DNA of 58,358 nt from Thoreauomyces humboldtii (GCA_027596035.1 JADGJA010000046.1:1-58358); one strand, 5' to 3'; positions 33,197 to 44,944 are shown, counted from the first letter of the stretch. Notes: a model not told the origin generated them from the sequence alone. Translations and numbers: made by a program.

Positions 33197-34621
33197 TCAA
33201 CCAACGGAAGGGGAAACTCGACGAGCCGGTCGCTTGGGAACGGGCTCAACGTGGTCTTCCCTGGAACGCTTGCGCTTGAGTATGGGTTCTGGGTCGACGG
33301 TGGCTTGACGAGGTCGTCGACGTTTCGGTTCCAGCGACGTTTCGGTCGTCGACATGTCTGTGGCGGCGCTGTCGAGTGTCTCAGCCGCCGGGGCCGCTTT
33401 GCAGTGGGAGACGTCGTCATCGTCCTTCGTGTCCGAGAGAGAGACAGGAGCGTCGGGTCGCCATCGTTTGGGGACCTGCTCGATCTCGTCGTCTGCGGGT
33501 GAACGCTTGCGTTTGGGAGCCGCTGGTTCAGGCGCTACGCTCGTGGATCGGCTGGTTTGGGGACTTCGACGCTTGCGGCCGAGGACCGGACTGCTGGCGG
33601 CGCTGGAGGCCGTGTCCGCTGCTGGGATGGCCGTGTAATGGAGAAGGTATGCGTCCTTTTGCTTTGCCAAAATGGTCGACAGCTTGCTGTTCGTGACGCG
33701 TTGGTCGTTGCAGATCGACCAGCGGTCAGCGCCCGAGTTGATGGCTGTTGTGTAGTGTCCGCGACGTGAGGTGGCTCCGGTGTGCATGGTGACGCCGTAG
33801 AGACGGTAGAGACAGGGAGCAGGCTCCGTCGTGACAGGACCCATGTCCAGGACCTCTGGGAACACTACGCGCGTGGGGCTGTAGACGATGCTGCCACGTC
33901 GGTCCGGCTGGAAACGCTGGAGATTGACCGTCAGCAGCTTGGGCAGCTGCTGGAAGCGCGTGCGAGTGGTGGCGGATCCTTTGGTCTCGCACTGGTCGCA
34001 GCGGTACCCTTCCACCCGATCGGTGCTGACCAATCCTTTCAAAAGGGCTTCGAGATTCTGCGGGGTTTTCGAGTCCAGGATCGGTACGGACACATCGGTG
34101 ATAGGGACGGTTGTGGGAGATATCTTCATGCATTGGGCGCACTGCACCTCGGTACAGCTCGTGCCGCCGAAGGTCTGGTTTAGCAAAGAGGGGTGCGCAT
34201 CCGGTGCAGGAGTTCCCGCCGGTGAACGTCCTTCCGGGAAAATATCTGCAAACTTCTCGAATATCTCGAGGAGGAGTTCATGGCAGTCGGATTGCTCCGA
34301 CTCCTTGAAGCGTGATGAGACTTTGGCAAGGTCCGTGGCGAGGGCTGACTTGTGGGCCTTGCGTCGCTCGGTCGGCCGGAGAACTTCCTTGACGTCCGTG
34401 GCCAGCAGGCAAAGAAGACAGCCTGATTCGCTGGTCTTGCTGGTCGTCTTGCACTCATGCTGTGAGCTCAACTGGGAGGCGATGAATGTGCTGATGATTG
34501 GTGTGTGGGCGAGGACTTGGATGACGACGTTGACGAAGCAGGTCACGCCGCTGTTGAACAGACCCCGTGGGGTCAGACCGTCGAGGGCTAGCTTGCGGGT
34601 AGTTGACTTTGCGCTTGGCAT
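33197..34621 (-). CDS. Ubiquitin-specific protease (USP, C19 family)
   Basis: A single coding exon of 474 aa from the ATG at 34621. The Cys box is GLFNSGVTCFVN with the nucleophile at Cys28. The QSDCHELL motif follows, then zinc-finger CxxC pairs (VQCAQC and YRCDQC). The His box is RRGHYTTAIN, with the third residue in WSICNDQRVT. The core is short, as in the USP36/42 or DOT4-like group. The tail has two similar basic nuclear-localisation patches, APKRKRSPADDEIEQVPKR and ILKRKRSREDHVEPVPKR. ATGs at 34684 and 34789 are also in frame, but GTAAGC near 34810 and a CAAGCAG just before 34621 suggest a 5'-leader intron, favouring this start. Confidence 0.9.
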   Translation of the reverse strand: MPSAKSTTRKLALDGLTPRGLFNSGVTCFVNVVIQVLAHTPIISTFIASQLSSQHECKTTSKTSESGCLLCLLATDVKEVLRPTERRKAHKSALATDLAKVSSRFKESEQSDCHELLLEIFEKFADIFPEGRSPAGTPAPDAHPSLLNQTFGGTSCTEVQCAQCMKISPTTVPITDVSVPILDSKTPQNLEALLKGLVSTDRVEGYRCDQCETKGSATTRTRFQQLPKLLTVNLQRFQPDRRGSIVYSPTRVVFPEVLDMGPVTTEPAPCLYRLYGVTMHTGATSRRGHYTTAINSGADRWSICNDQRVTNSKLSTILAKQKDAYLLHYTAIPAADTASSAASSPVLGRKRRSPQTSRSTSVAPEPAAPKRKRSPADDEIEQVPKRWRPDAPVSLSDTKDDDDVSHCKAAPAAETLDSAATDMSTTETSLEPKRRRPRQATVDPEPILKRKRSREDHVEPVPKRPARRVSPSVG

Positions 34622-36870
34622 GTCTGCTTGCCTGCTTGCCTGCCGTCTACGGTTGGGGAATGTCGAAGAGAGGAAGCCTGTCATTAGGCGTGCGATACAT
34701 GTGGAAGTGATGACCCAACGGCCTGTTTCGGACACGCTGAGAGACAGCAGTCGGACACCCGCTCCGGTTGTGATGTGCCCAGCCACCATCGACTTTCCCG
34801 ACAGCTCTGCTTACCTAATGGTCGGGGATAGATTTTTGGAGTGCACGAAAAACGAGAAAGGGGCCGTTGGAGTGGCGCCGTGCGAGTAGGGACAGGCGAG
34901 GTAGGTGTGGGAAAGTCTGGGAGAACGAAAAGAGAATGCGATGGTGGACGGTGGTCAGGAGAACGCTGCAATGGCTGCTGGGATGCAGAGGATCATGGAT
35001 GTTTGGTCTGGTTGTGACTGAGACGTGAAGACAAAAAGAAGGAAGCGGGCGAGGGGAGAGGGAGCCGGGGCAGGTATTTATTTCTCAGTACCGGCAAACC
35101 TCAGCGATGTTTGGCCCTTCGAGGGCCCAGCAGAAGAGCAGAAGGCCTGCCCTCGAGTAGAGAATCATCTGCTCGGCTATTTCGAGATCCTTCGTACCTA
35201 CCCAGGCAAGACAGGCAGATCTGTTCTCTGCTTTATCAGTCAAACTTCCGACCGCATAACTAACGAAATCATGGACATTTCGGCACCTCGGTGCGGACTT
35301 TCACGGCAATTACCGTTTTCTATGAGGAGGATGACTCCACGTCCATGGAATGACTGGTCCTCGAGACTTCGCCGTCAGTTTGCGCTCCACCAGATGACGT
35401 GCCTCTCGGATCTTGCGGTCTTCGGCGTCGCGTCACCAATCCCTCGAAGCCGACCCGGTCGAACAAGCGGGGCTGCACTACTCGTGGAAGTTGCGCCAGC
35501 TTTTTGAATCCAGGTTATGCGTGGACCTCCGCCGTGAAATACCAGCCTATTTTGTTAAGGTTGACGGCCATATCCTCATCGCATAATTGACTGACACAAA
35601 CGAGGGGCAATAGAGTCGATCAACATGAAACAGATATGACCTTCCCAGCTTTCTGTGTCGGAGCAATAGTATTCATGGCGGCGACCTCAACATTGTTTCG
35701 TTTTGCAGAATCAAAACCTGCAACCATTTCATGCGGCACCCTCGGAGTCCTTATAATTCCAGACCAATAGCTTGGTCATGTGTCCCCAGATTATTGGTGA
35801 TCCACCTACAGTATGCTCCTTGCTCCGCAAGCCTGTCGTCACGTGCATTGAGGTTTAGCTGAGCACAGGCGGCCGAGCATAATAAAGCCACAAGGAATGC
35901 TTGAAATGTGCTGAAGTTGCATAGGTACATGAACGTGACGCTGACTCTTACAAAGAGCAGATAATCAGTGCTCACCGAACGGATATCTCCTTGCTTCCGT
36001 TGCGCCTATCGAAGTGTGGACGAGGCACTCGATATCCGGCACGAATACATCCCCTATCGTTTCCCTTCCTCCAGCTGCATTCAATTCGATTGCTCGCCGG
36101 TGATCAGTCTGGATTGGGCGCCGATTGAGGACCTATCCTTTACAACAAGTTAGCACAGGGTCATTGATCTCTTGGATCCAGGAGGCTAGATTTAGATAGT
36201 CTGTCGTAATTCGAGTGAGCCGGGAATGCAGTTCCTTGGAAGCAGGCACTGAGTTGCTTGTCCTTTGCTTATAACTGTCGCCAATAGACTGCCCGGTCGC
36301 CGCTCGGTGCCCGACCGGCCCCGGTATATACAAGCAGGCTAAAGCTCCTTCTTACGCACTGACCACAGCTTGCCCATGTGGAATTGCAGGCTCGAAGAGT
36401 GCAATGCTTAGTACCTGTGAGCAGGGAGTGAAGCGTGAATGGCAGAACTTCGGCACGCAACACGGAGCACGGAGCCTACTCGACACGGAGAACAGTAACG
36501 CACGGTGGTGGATAACAGTGAAAATACAGATGGAATCGAGTAGGTGTATAGACGGGAGAGCTACGTATCTTGTTGGACTTGACGCAAGGTGAGGCAACCA
36601 CAAGGTGAGACCGACTCTTCTCGAACCGTCGGCGGCTTCCAATGCGCCTTCCACCGAAAGTGACCACAGGCAATCTGAGCGGAGCATAAGGTGCAAAAGC
36701 TGACCGACTCAGTTGCTAGGTAGTAGCTACACATCATAAAGGCGTTCTCTGGTTGTATGTACAATAGTGCCAGAAGGAGAGAGGCATTTCCACCAGGTGG
36801 TCAGACTTGAGAGGGCGAGTATACAGTTCTTAGGTATATATTTGCAAATCAGAACAACCGTTCATCAGCT
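34622..36870. other. Gene-poor stretch before the tRNA
   Basis: The first 200 bp hold the protease leader and a probable leader intron. Beyond that no gene is recognised. A minus-strand frame near 35751-35929 starts MYLCNFSTFQ and looks like a signal peptide plus a short tail, but at 59 aa it is unsupported. Base composition is visibly less GC-rich than the neighbouring coding DNA. Confidence 0.45.
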
Positions 36871-36942
36871 GGGGAATTAACTCAGTGGCAGAGTGCCTGC
36901 TTCGCATGCAGGAAGCCCGGGGTTCAATCCCCCGATTCTCCA
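36871..36942 (+). tRNA. tRNA-Ala, anticodon CGC
   Basis: A 72-nt cloverleaf without an intron. The acceptor stem GGGGAAT pairs with ATTCTCC, including the G3:U70 pair that marks alanine tRNAs. The anticodon stem CCTGC/GCAGG encloses loop TTCGCAT, giving anticodon CGC (codon GCG). The T arm CGGGG-TTCAATC-CCCCG contains the B box GGTTCAATCC, and the D region TAACTCAGTGGCAGAGT gives the A box. The discriminator is A. It stands alone in an otherwise gene-poor stretch. Confidence 0.95.
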
Positions 36943-37341
36943 TGTTATCAACTGCAGCATTTACCACCTTACTTTGAGCGTTCTATTTTTATCTTTTTCT
37001 TACTTGCTTTGGGTCCAATCTTGTTTCGGCTCGATTCCAGCATGAATTTTTGACTGTGCACAAGTTGTAGTTGCGTTGTGCGGTTGCCGTCAATACACTG
37101 TCGAAAGCAACGCTCCGGAGGGGCCAACGGAGACGTGGGAACACGGAGACCTCTCGGGGTTCGTATGTCCTTCTTTCGGACATTGCAGAGGAGGGAATGA
37201 ACATGCAAGCCACACGTTCTTCGAAGTTTCCTCCCGTCGATTCGGCGAGTCTCTGCAATACGCACGGCCGGGGCATTCCACCACCGTGGGCGACCACAGA
37301 ACTCTTTTGGCAACTCATCAGGTCCCCAATAGTTATTCATC
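36943..37341. other. Intergenic region between the tRNA and Mpv17
   Basis: It starts with the T-rich end of the tRNA unit, then about 350 bp without a recognisable gene. The overlapping frames here are short and share no family resemblance. It probably holds the Mpv17-family promoter. Confidence 0.4.
36986..36990 (+). terminator. Candidate Pol III terminator
   Basis: A run of five T on the sense strand is the first one downstream of the tRNA, about 45 nt after its 3' end; a second run follows at once. This is further than usual, so a longer 3' trailer is implied. Confidence 0.5.
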
Positions 37342-38435
37342 ATGGCAGCGATGCTAGGCGCATACTCGCGTTTCCTCACTAACTGGTAGGCGCATCTTCT
37401 CCCTTGAGTCGTCCCGCGTCGCGGTTCCTCCTGCAATGTGGTTGACCTTTTCCCTGTGTTTTTCAGGCGATACACTTCACAGATGGCGACAGCAGGAGCG
37501 CTATGGTATGGGGAGGTCTCTTCCGCCTCAGCTTTCAGCAGAAAGTCGTTTTGACCTCCCGCCCTATCCGCAGGTTCACTGGCGACCTGATAAGTCAAAA
37601 GTTCGTGGATCGAAAGGACGCCACGCCAATAGAACGCCTCGCGGACGGGAAGCAGTCAAAGCTGGAGCTCGTACAAAGAGGGAGCGATGATCTCGAGCGA
37701 TGGAGGGCTTACGGGGTCGACTGGAAGCGGGTCTTGACCATGACGTCGTTCGGCGTCTTCTTTGCTGGGCCAATGTATGTGGCATCCCTCATCTGGTTCC
37801 TTCGATCCTGGAAGGGGTCGTTTAGGCCGGCACGATGACTCACGATCTTTGCCCCGCCCAGGTACACCTTCTGGTACCGGCTGCTAGATGTGAAGATCGT
37901 CGGGTTCTTTGAGCAGATGATGAAGAAGCGGATACAAGCAACCACCACGATGAACGTTTCACCAACCAACATGAAGTGGAAGATTGCGATCACGAAAGGT
38001 GTGCAATGAGCCTCCCGCTCGGTCGATCACCTTCCGTCGCAGCACGCTGAACGTCTCGCCTTCTCCCGACCCTTTTCTGCAGTCATCGCCGACATGATCA
38101 TCTTCGACCCGCCATTTCTCTGCTTCTTCTTCCTCAGCACCCACATGCTTTCCGGTCTTACCCTTCAGTCGGGCATCGAACAGATGAAACGGGACGTGCT
38201 ACCAACCTACGCTGTCGACGTGGCGGTCTGGACTCCCGTTCAGCTGGCAAACTTCCGATGGGTGCCCGTCCTGTATCAACCGGTATGCTCTTGGAACAGC
38301 TAGCCTCTGACCGACCGACTTGCTGACGATCTGTCTTATCGCATTCTGCAGGTCGTCGTCAACTCTGTCAACGTTGGATGGAACGCGTATCTCAGCTTCG
38401 TCAAGCATCGCGACCCTGCTTTCGATACACAGTAG
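37342..38435 (+). CDS. Mpv17/PMP22/Sym1-family membrane protein
   Basis: Six exons, 37342-37385, 37467-37505, 37574-37774, 37862-37998, 38083-38282 and 38352-38435, give 234 aa, normal for the family. Introns are 68-87 nt. Joined motifs include ATAGALWFTGDLISQKFVD, FAGPMYTFWYRLLD, IADMIIFDPPF and the C-terminal block FRWVPVLYQPVVVNSVNVGW followed by NAYLS, the Mpv17 signature. Four membrane helices are expected. Relatives sit in the mitochondrial inner membrane (Sym1, needed for growth on ethanol under heat) or in peroxisomes; which applies here is not clear. Two of the exons are only about 40 nt, so ordinary frame searches miss the start. Confidence 0.93.
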
Positions 38436-38721
38436 CCCGGTATCCAGCCGTTCCCCCCACTAGATAAATATTTATTGCATACGCATCTTTTTGACCCATC
38501 ACTATCCCTCTCTCCCCCTTCTCCCCTTCTCCCTCCACCGTGTGGACATCGCCAGACATCGCCCTGAACTTGGTACCCCGTTTCTGTTGGATATATAAAT
38601 GGATTCCTCACGTTCCAATAAGATTATAAAAATGTTCTGTGCTGCAAAGCACACGGCGGTCTGTACATGCCGAAGAAAACAAGAGACGAAAACCCATGGA
38701 ATGCTCATAGAATCGAGAAGG

Positions 38722-41700
38722 TCATCTTGCGCTCGCACCGGATCGCACCGACGACGAAGACGAGCGGGTCGCTTTGTTGACTGGAGCGGGTTGGTCGCAC
38801 GAAGGCGGGTTCGTTCGGCTCTGACCAGCCCCAAGGCCCGCCAACCTCAGAAACCTTGGGAAAAAGGCCAGCTTGGCCTTGGCGTGGTCGGGCAAGTGAC
38901 GATCGATCGTGAACCTCTGAACCTCGTCCTGTCGACCCGCGATCCACTCCAACGTCTGATCCCTTGGATCCACGACGTTTCTCACCCCGTCGTCAAAGAG
39001 CATGACGAACTTGCCGTCCGTCGTCTTCACGCACCATCCCACGTCTGGGAGATGATGGAAATTCAGATTGGGCACCATGGCGCTCGCGGACGACGACTTG
39101 TTGAAGGTCGAGGTGTCGTCCGGACCTCCCATTGCGCCAGCTGCGCTGCTTGTCGCCGCGCCGTACCGAGTCCTTGCGGGGAGGAGATCGCTGGCGGCGC
39201 TTCGGACGGGTGCCGACGTAGGGCGATCTCCTACGGTGGACGTTGCGGCGGAGAGGGTGCCTGCTCTCCTCGACCGAGTGTCCACTCCGGCCCGCAGCAT
39301 CCTGTCGTCCGACGAGACAGGTCGCGAGGTGGATGACGCATCCGTTGCGACGGGTTGTTCCCGCCACCTTCCGACATTCCGATCGGTTCCACGCTGGGAC
39401 GAGGAACCGACCATCCCGTCGTGCTCGACCGGTTGCCGACCTGGAGGACTTCGGTGGGTTCCCGTTGCGCTCCTCGTGTATGTGGACATCTGACTCGGGT
39501 GGAACGAGTCCTTTTCCCTTGGCGAATTGTTTCGTCCGCCTACACCTTCGCCTCCACCTCCACCTGACGTCGACACGACGCGACAATGCGAGCTCTTTAG
39601 AATGATGGGGTAATGGGTTGAGGAGTTGAGTTTACCGCTGCGTTCCACGTCCATGCACTGCTTCAGGCACTCCTGGATGTGCCGAACGATCGGAGCCAGC
39701 TCCGATGGGACGTCGATGGGATCCCCACCGCCGCTTCCGAGTGCGGCCAAGCCAGGAAGGCGGATCTGGTACTTTTCCATGTCCCCCGAGCCACGAGGAA
39801 CTTTGATCTCGACCGTTTCCTTGGATACGGAATAATGTGCCCGCGTGTTGTTGTAAAACATGATTTCAAAGTCCGCGAGGGGAGAGTTCTCCATTAGAAT
39901 ACACTTTGCCTGTGGAGAATAAAACACGATCTACAGGGCCCCAAGGTTGTCAGTTCGTGATAAGTGCTCAGCCTTATCGTCGAGTGCCTGACCTTGGGGG
40001 TTTTGGACCGGACCAGGTCAACGAAGCGGCTTGCGTAACGGAACTTTTTAGCAAAGGATTCTGGTAGTGCGTCGCGACGATATGTTCGCCTGGGATGTTC
40101 TCTGGGATCTGAGGGATCGCTAGTTCGATCGTATAACAGGATCTATAGACCGAAATTAGCTCTCCTTGCGATGGCAAAATTCTTGTCCGGAGAAAGGTTA
40201 CCTGACTGCTGTCCCCCGAGACCATCATCAGATAGTCTTCGCCGAAGAAGTCTAGCAAGAGGTCGCCGCGTGCAAGAATCGTCACGGTCCCATGCTTTGT
40301 GTTCTGCTTGAGAGGTTTTAGCCTCAAAGTCGAAAAGGATGGTAGCACTGATGGTGAGGCGGGGGCCTCGCTTGTATGTGCATGGCGGTCTCGTGTAGAT
40401 GAATCCTGTCGCTGCCGTGGTGTTGCAATCCTAGGGGAACTAGTGCTTGATGTTCGCGAATCTGGGGACTGACCAGAAGCCGTGGAAAAGGTTCGATGGC
40501 GGTTCACACTGGGATCTCCGTTCTCTTTGTCGGTGCGGAATCGATGCGAGTTTTGGCTGGTCCGTTCTCTGCTCGCGATAGTTCCATTCGGTTTCTCCCA
40601 CGCGCTGTCTAACCGGTCGCTCCCACGTTCCGACGGTCGGTGCGACGATGATTTTTCATTTCGGTTTCCCAGCGGAGGTGAATGATTGGGCCTGGCGTTC
40701 GAGTGGCGGCTCGTTTCTAGCAGTACGGAAGGCTTCTTTTTGGTGCTATCGAACTGCACAGATGGTGGCCGTAAACTCGATACAGGCAACGTGGGAAGGA
40801 AGAAGGCATGCCCTAAAACTCTGGAAAGCGCTAACCTTCGTTTTGGATCCTGTTACAAGAACATTAGTGAAGCGAACGTATTGTATAGGACTATCGTGCA
40901 TACTTTTTGCAGAAGCCTTTGGATCAAATCCCGGGCATCCGCTGAGAGATGAGAGGGAAGAGAGTACTCGACGCGAGAAACCTTGTCCAATGTGTTCTTC
41001 ACGGCCTGGCTCTGTGCCAAGACGAAGGTCAGATTCCCACCAGGGCTAATCTCCGCAAGGCTAAACGTACCTCGAAAGGTGGGCTTCCCGTAAGTATAGT
41101 CACCACCATGCATCCAAGGGACCAGACGTCCGATGTCAATCCATAGGGCAAACGCGAGACGATTTCTCTATCAACACAACATAGATGAAGGAGTTAGTGA
41201 TCTTGGTCTTCGGAAGTGCTTTGTGGTCTAAATCACTCACGGGGAGATGTAGTTGGGCGTCCCGCACATTGTCTTCTGCTCGCCATCCAGCTCGCCGAGC
41301 TTGACCGCTAAGCCAAAGTCTGCGATTTTCTGCAAGTTGCGGGTGTGAGAACGTACACAATGCGTGCAAGCACACTCCGGTACTCACAACGTCCATGTTC
41401 TCCGTCAACAAGAGGTTGGAGAGTTTCAAGTCTCGATGGATGATGCCGTTGGCATGAAGATATAGCAGGCCACGAACTATTTGCGCTATCACTCCTCTCG
41501 CTTCAGGTTCGGTCAACGCAGAGTCTCGTTGACGGATGTACTGAAACAGCTCCCCGTTCTGGCATATCTCCATGACGAGATAGACGTATGACTGATCCTC
41601 GAAGTAGTTGTAGAGTTCAAGGATCGATGGATGGTGGAGCTGCCAATGTACTTCAACTTCGTTGGCTACTCGGCGCGTCATGTTGGCTGCCTTCATCAAC

Positions 41701-42139
41701 CTTTTGTCGATCTGATGGACGGGAGCATCAGTTTGACTGCACAGCTGGAGCCATCCAACAGACCTTCCCATACCATCTTGATGGCCACTTCGCGTCCATA
41801 GGTCCCTGGGTGCTTGCTCACAGCCCTGTGCACAAAGCCGAACCCTCCCCTTCCCAGCATATCCCCGACCTCATAGTCCTGTGCTCGAAGACACGGTCAG
41901 CCTTTGCCATCCTGGCTCGGCGCCCGGTGAAAGAGTACCTCAATCTTGTTTGAGAAGCGTTTGGAGGCCTTCTGCGGGGAAGTGAACGTAACGTCGTGGT
42001 TGCGTTCCTGCGGGGAACCCGCATGATGTATAGTGCTGGGCGTTTGAGCCCGGTGCGTTCTTCGGTCCTGAAGGCCCCCGGTCGGAATATGCGGTCGATG
42101 GGAGGGGCTCGGATGGCTTTCGGGATGCGGCGTGAGCAT
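38722..42139 (-). CDS. PLK4: Polo-like kinase 4 (centriole duplication kinase)
   Basis: Nine exons: 42139-41939, 41878-41774, 41711-41388, 41329-41241, 41167-41071, 41011-40904, 40849-40202, 40142-39993 and 39930-38722, giving 976 aa. The kinase domain follows a 65-residue extension and the family-typical [15 protein letters not shown]. Catalytic residues are Lys101 (VAIK), Asp196 ([10 protein letters not shown]) and Asp214 (DFG), with [10 protein letters not shown] after it. [12 protein letters not shown] and [10 protein letters not shown] match PLK4 more than PLK1. The cryptic polo box includes [16 protein letters not shown] and [15 protein letters not shown] degenerate third polo box ([15 protein letters not shown]) lies near 870. 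An in-frame 72-nt intron (39564-39635) is possible. It starts centriole assembly, so it implies basal bodies. The true start could lie further upstream. Confidence 0.93.
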
Positions 42140-43193
42140 GAGATCCGTAGGCGGTGGTCCTCACAGAGCAAGCCCGGACCAAGAACGGATGCGACACCGC
42201 GTCGTTGTCGAGGTTGAGATGGTGGCTCGAAGGGACTATCGGAGCAGAGTCTGCTGGAGAGATGTTGAAGCTGAACCACGCGGGGGAGGGGTTGCGATCG
42301 TGGACGATGGGAAGATGGGTGCGGGTGAGCTCTGCTGCAAGGAAACGGTGAAAAAACGCGTGGGGACGGCGGTTGTGCAGTCCGCGTCGTTTCCTCTTTT
42401 TCCTGCACTCTCTGGTTCTGACTCACCAGCCCAAAAAACACCCTGCCTTGCTGCGCTCCTCCACCCTCGCGCTTGAGGGCATGCCCGCCGTCGTTGAACA
42501 TGGCGACTTTGAGTGGTTCTTTTGTGCATCGTATGACAACTTGACGGGGACACAGAGGTGGAGGAAGCAAAGGCGGCACGAGGGTGTAGCGCCCCATCGC
42601 CGCAGAGTAAGATGCTTACCTTCAGAGGAACCCCAGGTGAAAGGGTCAATATCGAACAAACCGATGTTTATCTTTGGAAAGACATGGAAGATTTCGCATA
42701 GGCAAATCTTGATGGACTTGACACAGAACGGTGGCTTATTCATCGCTTACCTGCTGGTTCCTTTGCGGACGTCCGCAGTTGTAGTTCCGCTCCAGAACTC
42801 TGATCGTCACCTGAGGGCTCGGGAAGCATACTGCAGCATTCCGATTCAGGGCGCCAAAGCCTCTTTTCAGCTTTGAGCGTTGAGAGGCCTTGAGATCCTT
42901 GAGGCCTTGCGACCCGTTGAGAGGCCTTGAGACGAGCCTTGAGATGCCCGCTTGACTTCGACAGATCCTTCGAAAAATCCGTTCGACAGATTTACGCCGG
43001 CACTTTTCCGCCCACCTGGTTAAAGGCGTCCATGATGTGGCATCAACCTCCTTACAAGGACGGAGAAGTCCAGAACGGTTGCTGGCTGGAACAGCGTTCT
43101 CTCCGCTACTATCGCAGGCCCTCCGCCTGTTCTCCAAAGAATTGGTCCTTGGTATCGATTTGCCCCCAACCCACTGTCTCCGGCGCACAAACC
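42140..43193. other. Divergent intergenic region PLK4/membrane protein
   Basis: No gene recognised. A minus-strand frame from the ATG at 42743 ends in a GTAAGC that could be a donor, so an extra 5' exon of PLK4 is conceivable but unsupported. An 18-nt direct repeat, CGTTGAGAGGCCTTGAGA, lies at 42878-42895 and 42915-42932, among several shorter AGGCCTTGA copies. Confidence 0.4.
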
Positions 43194-44388
43194 ATGGACG
43201 ACTCGTTGAACGAGACTTGTAGCGATGCCGTTGCCGATGCAGTTGCCGACGCGATAGAGAATACGGAGCTGAATGCTTCGTATGCGAGCGATGCAGCTAA
43301 CTTCGTCAATGCGATCGTCTTGAACTTTCTGCTGTTGTCGCTCCTATCGGATCGGTATGCTGTCTCGGCATTGCACATGAACTCGTCCCTCGCACATTTC
43401 TAACCCTTCTGCATGTCATTTTTCAGACTGACAGGGCTCAAGCACAAGCCAACCGCAGTTACATTTGCCATTGCGATCGGGACCAATCTATGCTCTTGCG
43501 TTTTGGGAATAACGGGTGACATGGTCGACTCCATATGGGATACCAACACCAGTACCATCGCGTTTCTCTTCATACGAGGCTTCTTCGATGGCATCAATCA
43601 GGCTTCCAACGCCATGCTGCTCTACCTTCGAGTAGCGGACTCCTTACGCCGCGTCCTAGGTCGACGGGTCGATCAGCTGTGCTTTGTCGCCGTCCTTTGT
43701 GTACTGCCGCTTGAGCTATCGTCCACTTGGTCAGCGGCCGTCAACATCTGGGTGAACCCGGATTATAATCCTGACGCTCAGCTTTACGTTCCTGGCCTTC
43801 TCTATGCTGCTCCTGGTACAGTACGCCTACAAGAGCTGCGTCTCTGTCGCGAGCTTTCAGTCAGTCTGAACTTCTCACTCGACAGCCTACCGAGCCCTCT
43901 TAGACATCGGATTTAGCGCTTTCAGCTGGAACATGTAAGCTAGTCTGGAAAGTCCATCCTGCCACATCAGTGAAACTGATTTTCCTTCCTGTAGAATCCG
44001 CCAAGTTAGCAACAACTCCTGCGAGCCGATCAAAACGCATCGCAAGATGACGGAAGCGAATGCTTTCCTCCTCGGCTACTCAGCGCGATTCCTGCTCTTC
44101 GTGGGAGTAGACGCCATCCTCGCTTCCACCCTCGTCCTCAATCCTGACGACTCGGTCGTCACCTTCCCGGTCCTTTCGATGTGGGCTCTCCTCCGTCTGA
44201 CCGTGCCAACCAAACCCTACCTTTTGCTGACCGACATAAGTCGGATTCGAGCGTTGAGCGAGGACACACCGAGCGCAGGGTCCAAGACGGGACCCTCGGA
44301 TCGGAAAGGGGCGAACGGTGGGGCGACGCCAGTCTCGATCTCGAGGACCCAGAGAGGAGATTCCGATGTCGGTTCGGGTCAGGCGTGA
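43194..44388 (+). CDS. Multi-pass membrane protein, unknown family
   Basis: Exons 43194-43354, 43427-43815, 43886-43934 and 43995-44388 give 330 aa. The N-terminus is acidic with an N-glycosylation site (NETC) and no signal peptide. Six or seven hydrophobic helices follow: NFVNAIVLNFLLLSLLSD, TAVTFAIAIGTNLCSCVLG, IAFLFIRGFFDGINQAS, LCFVAVLCVLPLEL, the PGLLYAAPAYRALLDIGF area, LLGYSARFLLFVGVDAIL and VVTFPVLSMWALLRL. A short Ser-rich cytoplasmic tail ends it. The layout resembles a seven-helix receptor-like fold, but no signature is recognised. The 49-nt third exon is supported by frame only. Confidence 0.7.
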
Positions 44389-44944
44389 ACCCGACGCTGA
44401 TTCATAGAGACTCGTCCCAATGTACACATCATTGGACCTCGTTATAACTTTGCAAGAGTGAAACGAACGGAAAGCTTCGCTCTGCGTGGAGGGCAGGGTG
44501 CAGACCCCAGCAGGTCTTGCTGCTGAATGAGCAACGTCCTGTTGGTAAAAGTACAACATGCAACTGTCCCCGGGCTTTACGAGAAGGGGATTCAGCATTC
44601 CCTTCTCGTCTCCGCAGCTATCGAAGGCGACTCTTTGCTCTCTAGCTGACCCCCGTGAAGGATACGTTCGAAGCATGGAGTGATGCCGTTCGACAGGGCT
44701 CTTCTCTCTGCTGAACGCACTCTGATCGTCTTCACTTTCGTCTTTACTCTGATCTGGTAATCTTTGAGCTTTCCGCCGATCAGTTCGGGTTGCTCCTGTG
44801 ATCATTCCGGGATCTTGTGAGCCGTGGCGTAAGAGTCGTGCAGTAACATTACGCACGAAAGGACGCGTTTAGCAACTATTGCTAATCGTGCCAAAATGTG
44901 CTGATGCGAAAAGGAGCGGGCTCCAGCACAGAATACAAAGGTGT
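44389..44944. other. Convergent 3' region
   Basis: Between the stops of the membrane protein and WAPL. A minus-strand open frame of 258 codons spans most of it and runs antisense through the last exon of the membrane protein; it has no family resemblance and is treated as a shadow. Confidence 0.45.

Noticed and set aside
35025..35507. A 160-aa plus-strand frame
   Set aside because: No ATG context, splice signal or family support; it overlaps other open phases.
43738..43789. A 52-nt intron in the membrane protein with donor GTCAGC
   Set aside because: It would require a second, 26-nt intron downstream; the single 70-nt GTACAG intron explains the frame more simply.
44080..44856. A 258-aa minus-strand frame between the membrane protein and WAPL
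   Set aside because: Most of its length is antisense to a well-supported last exon; the remainder has no resemblance to known proteins.
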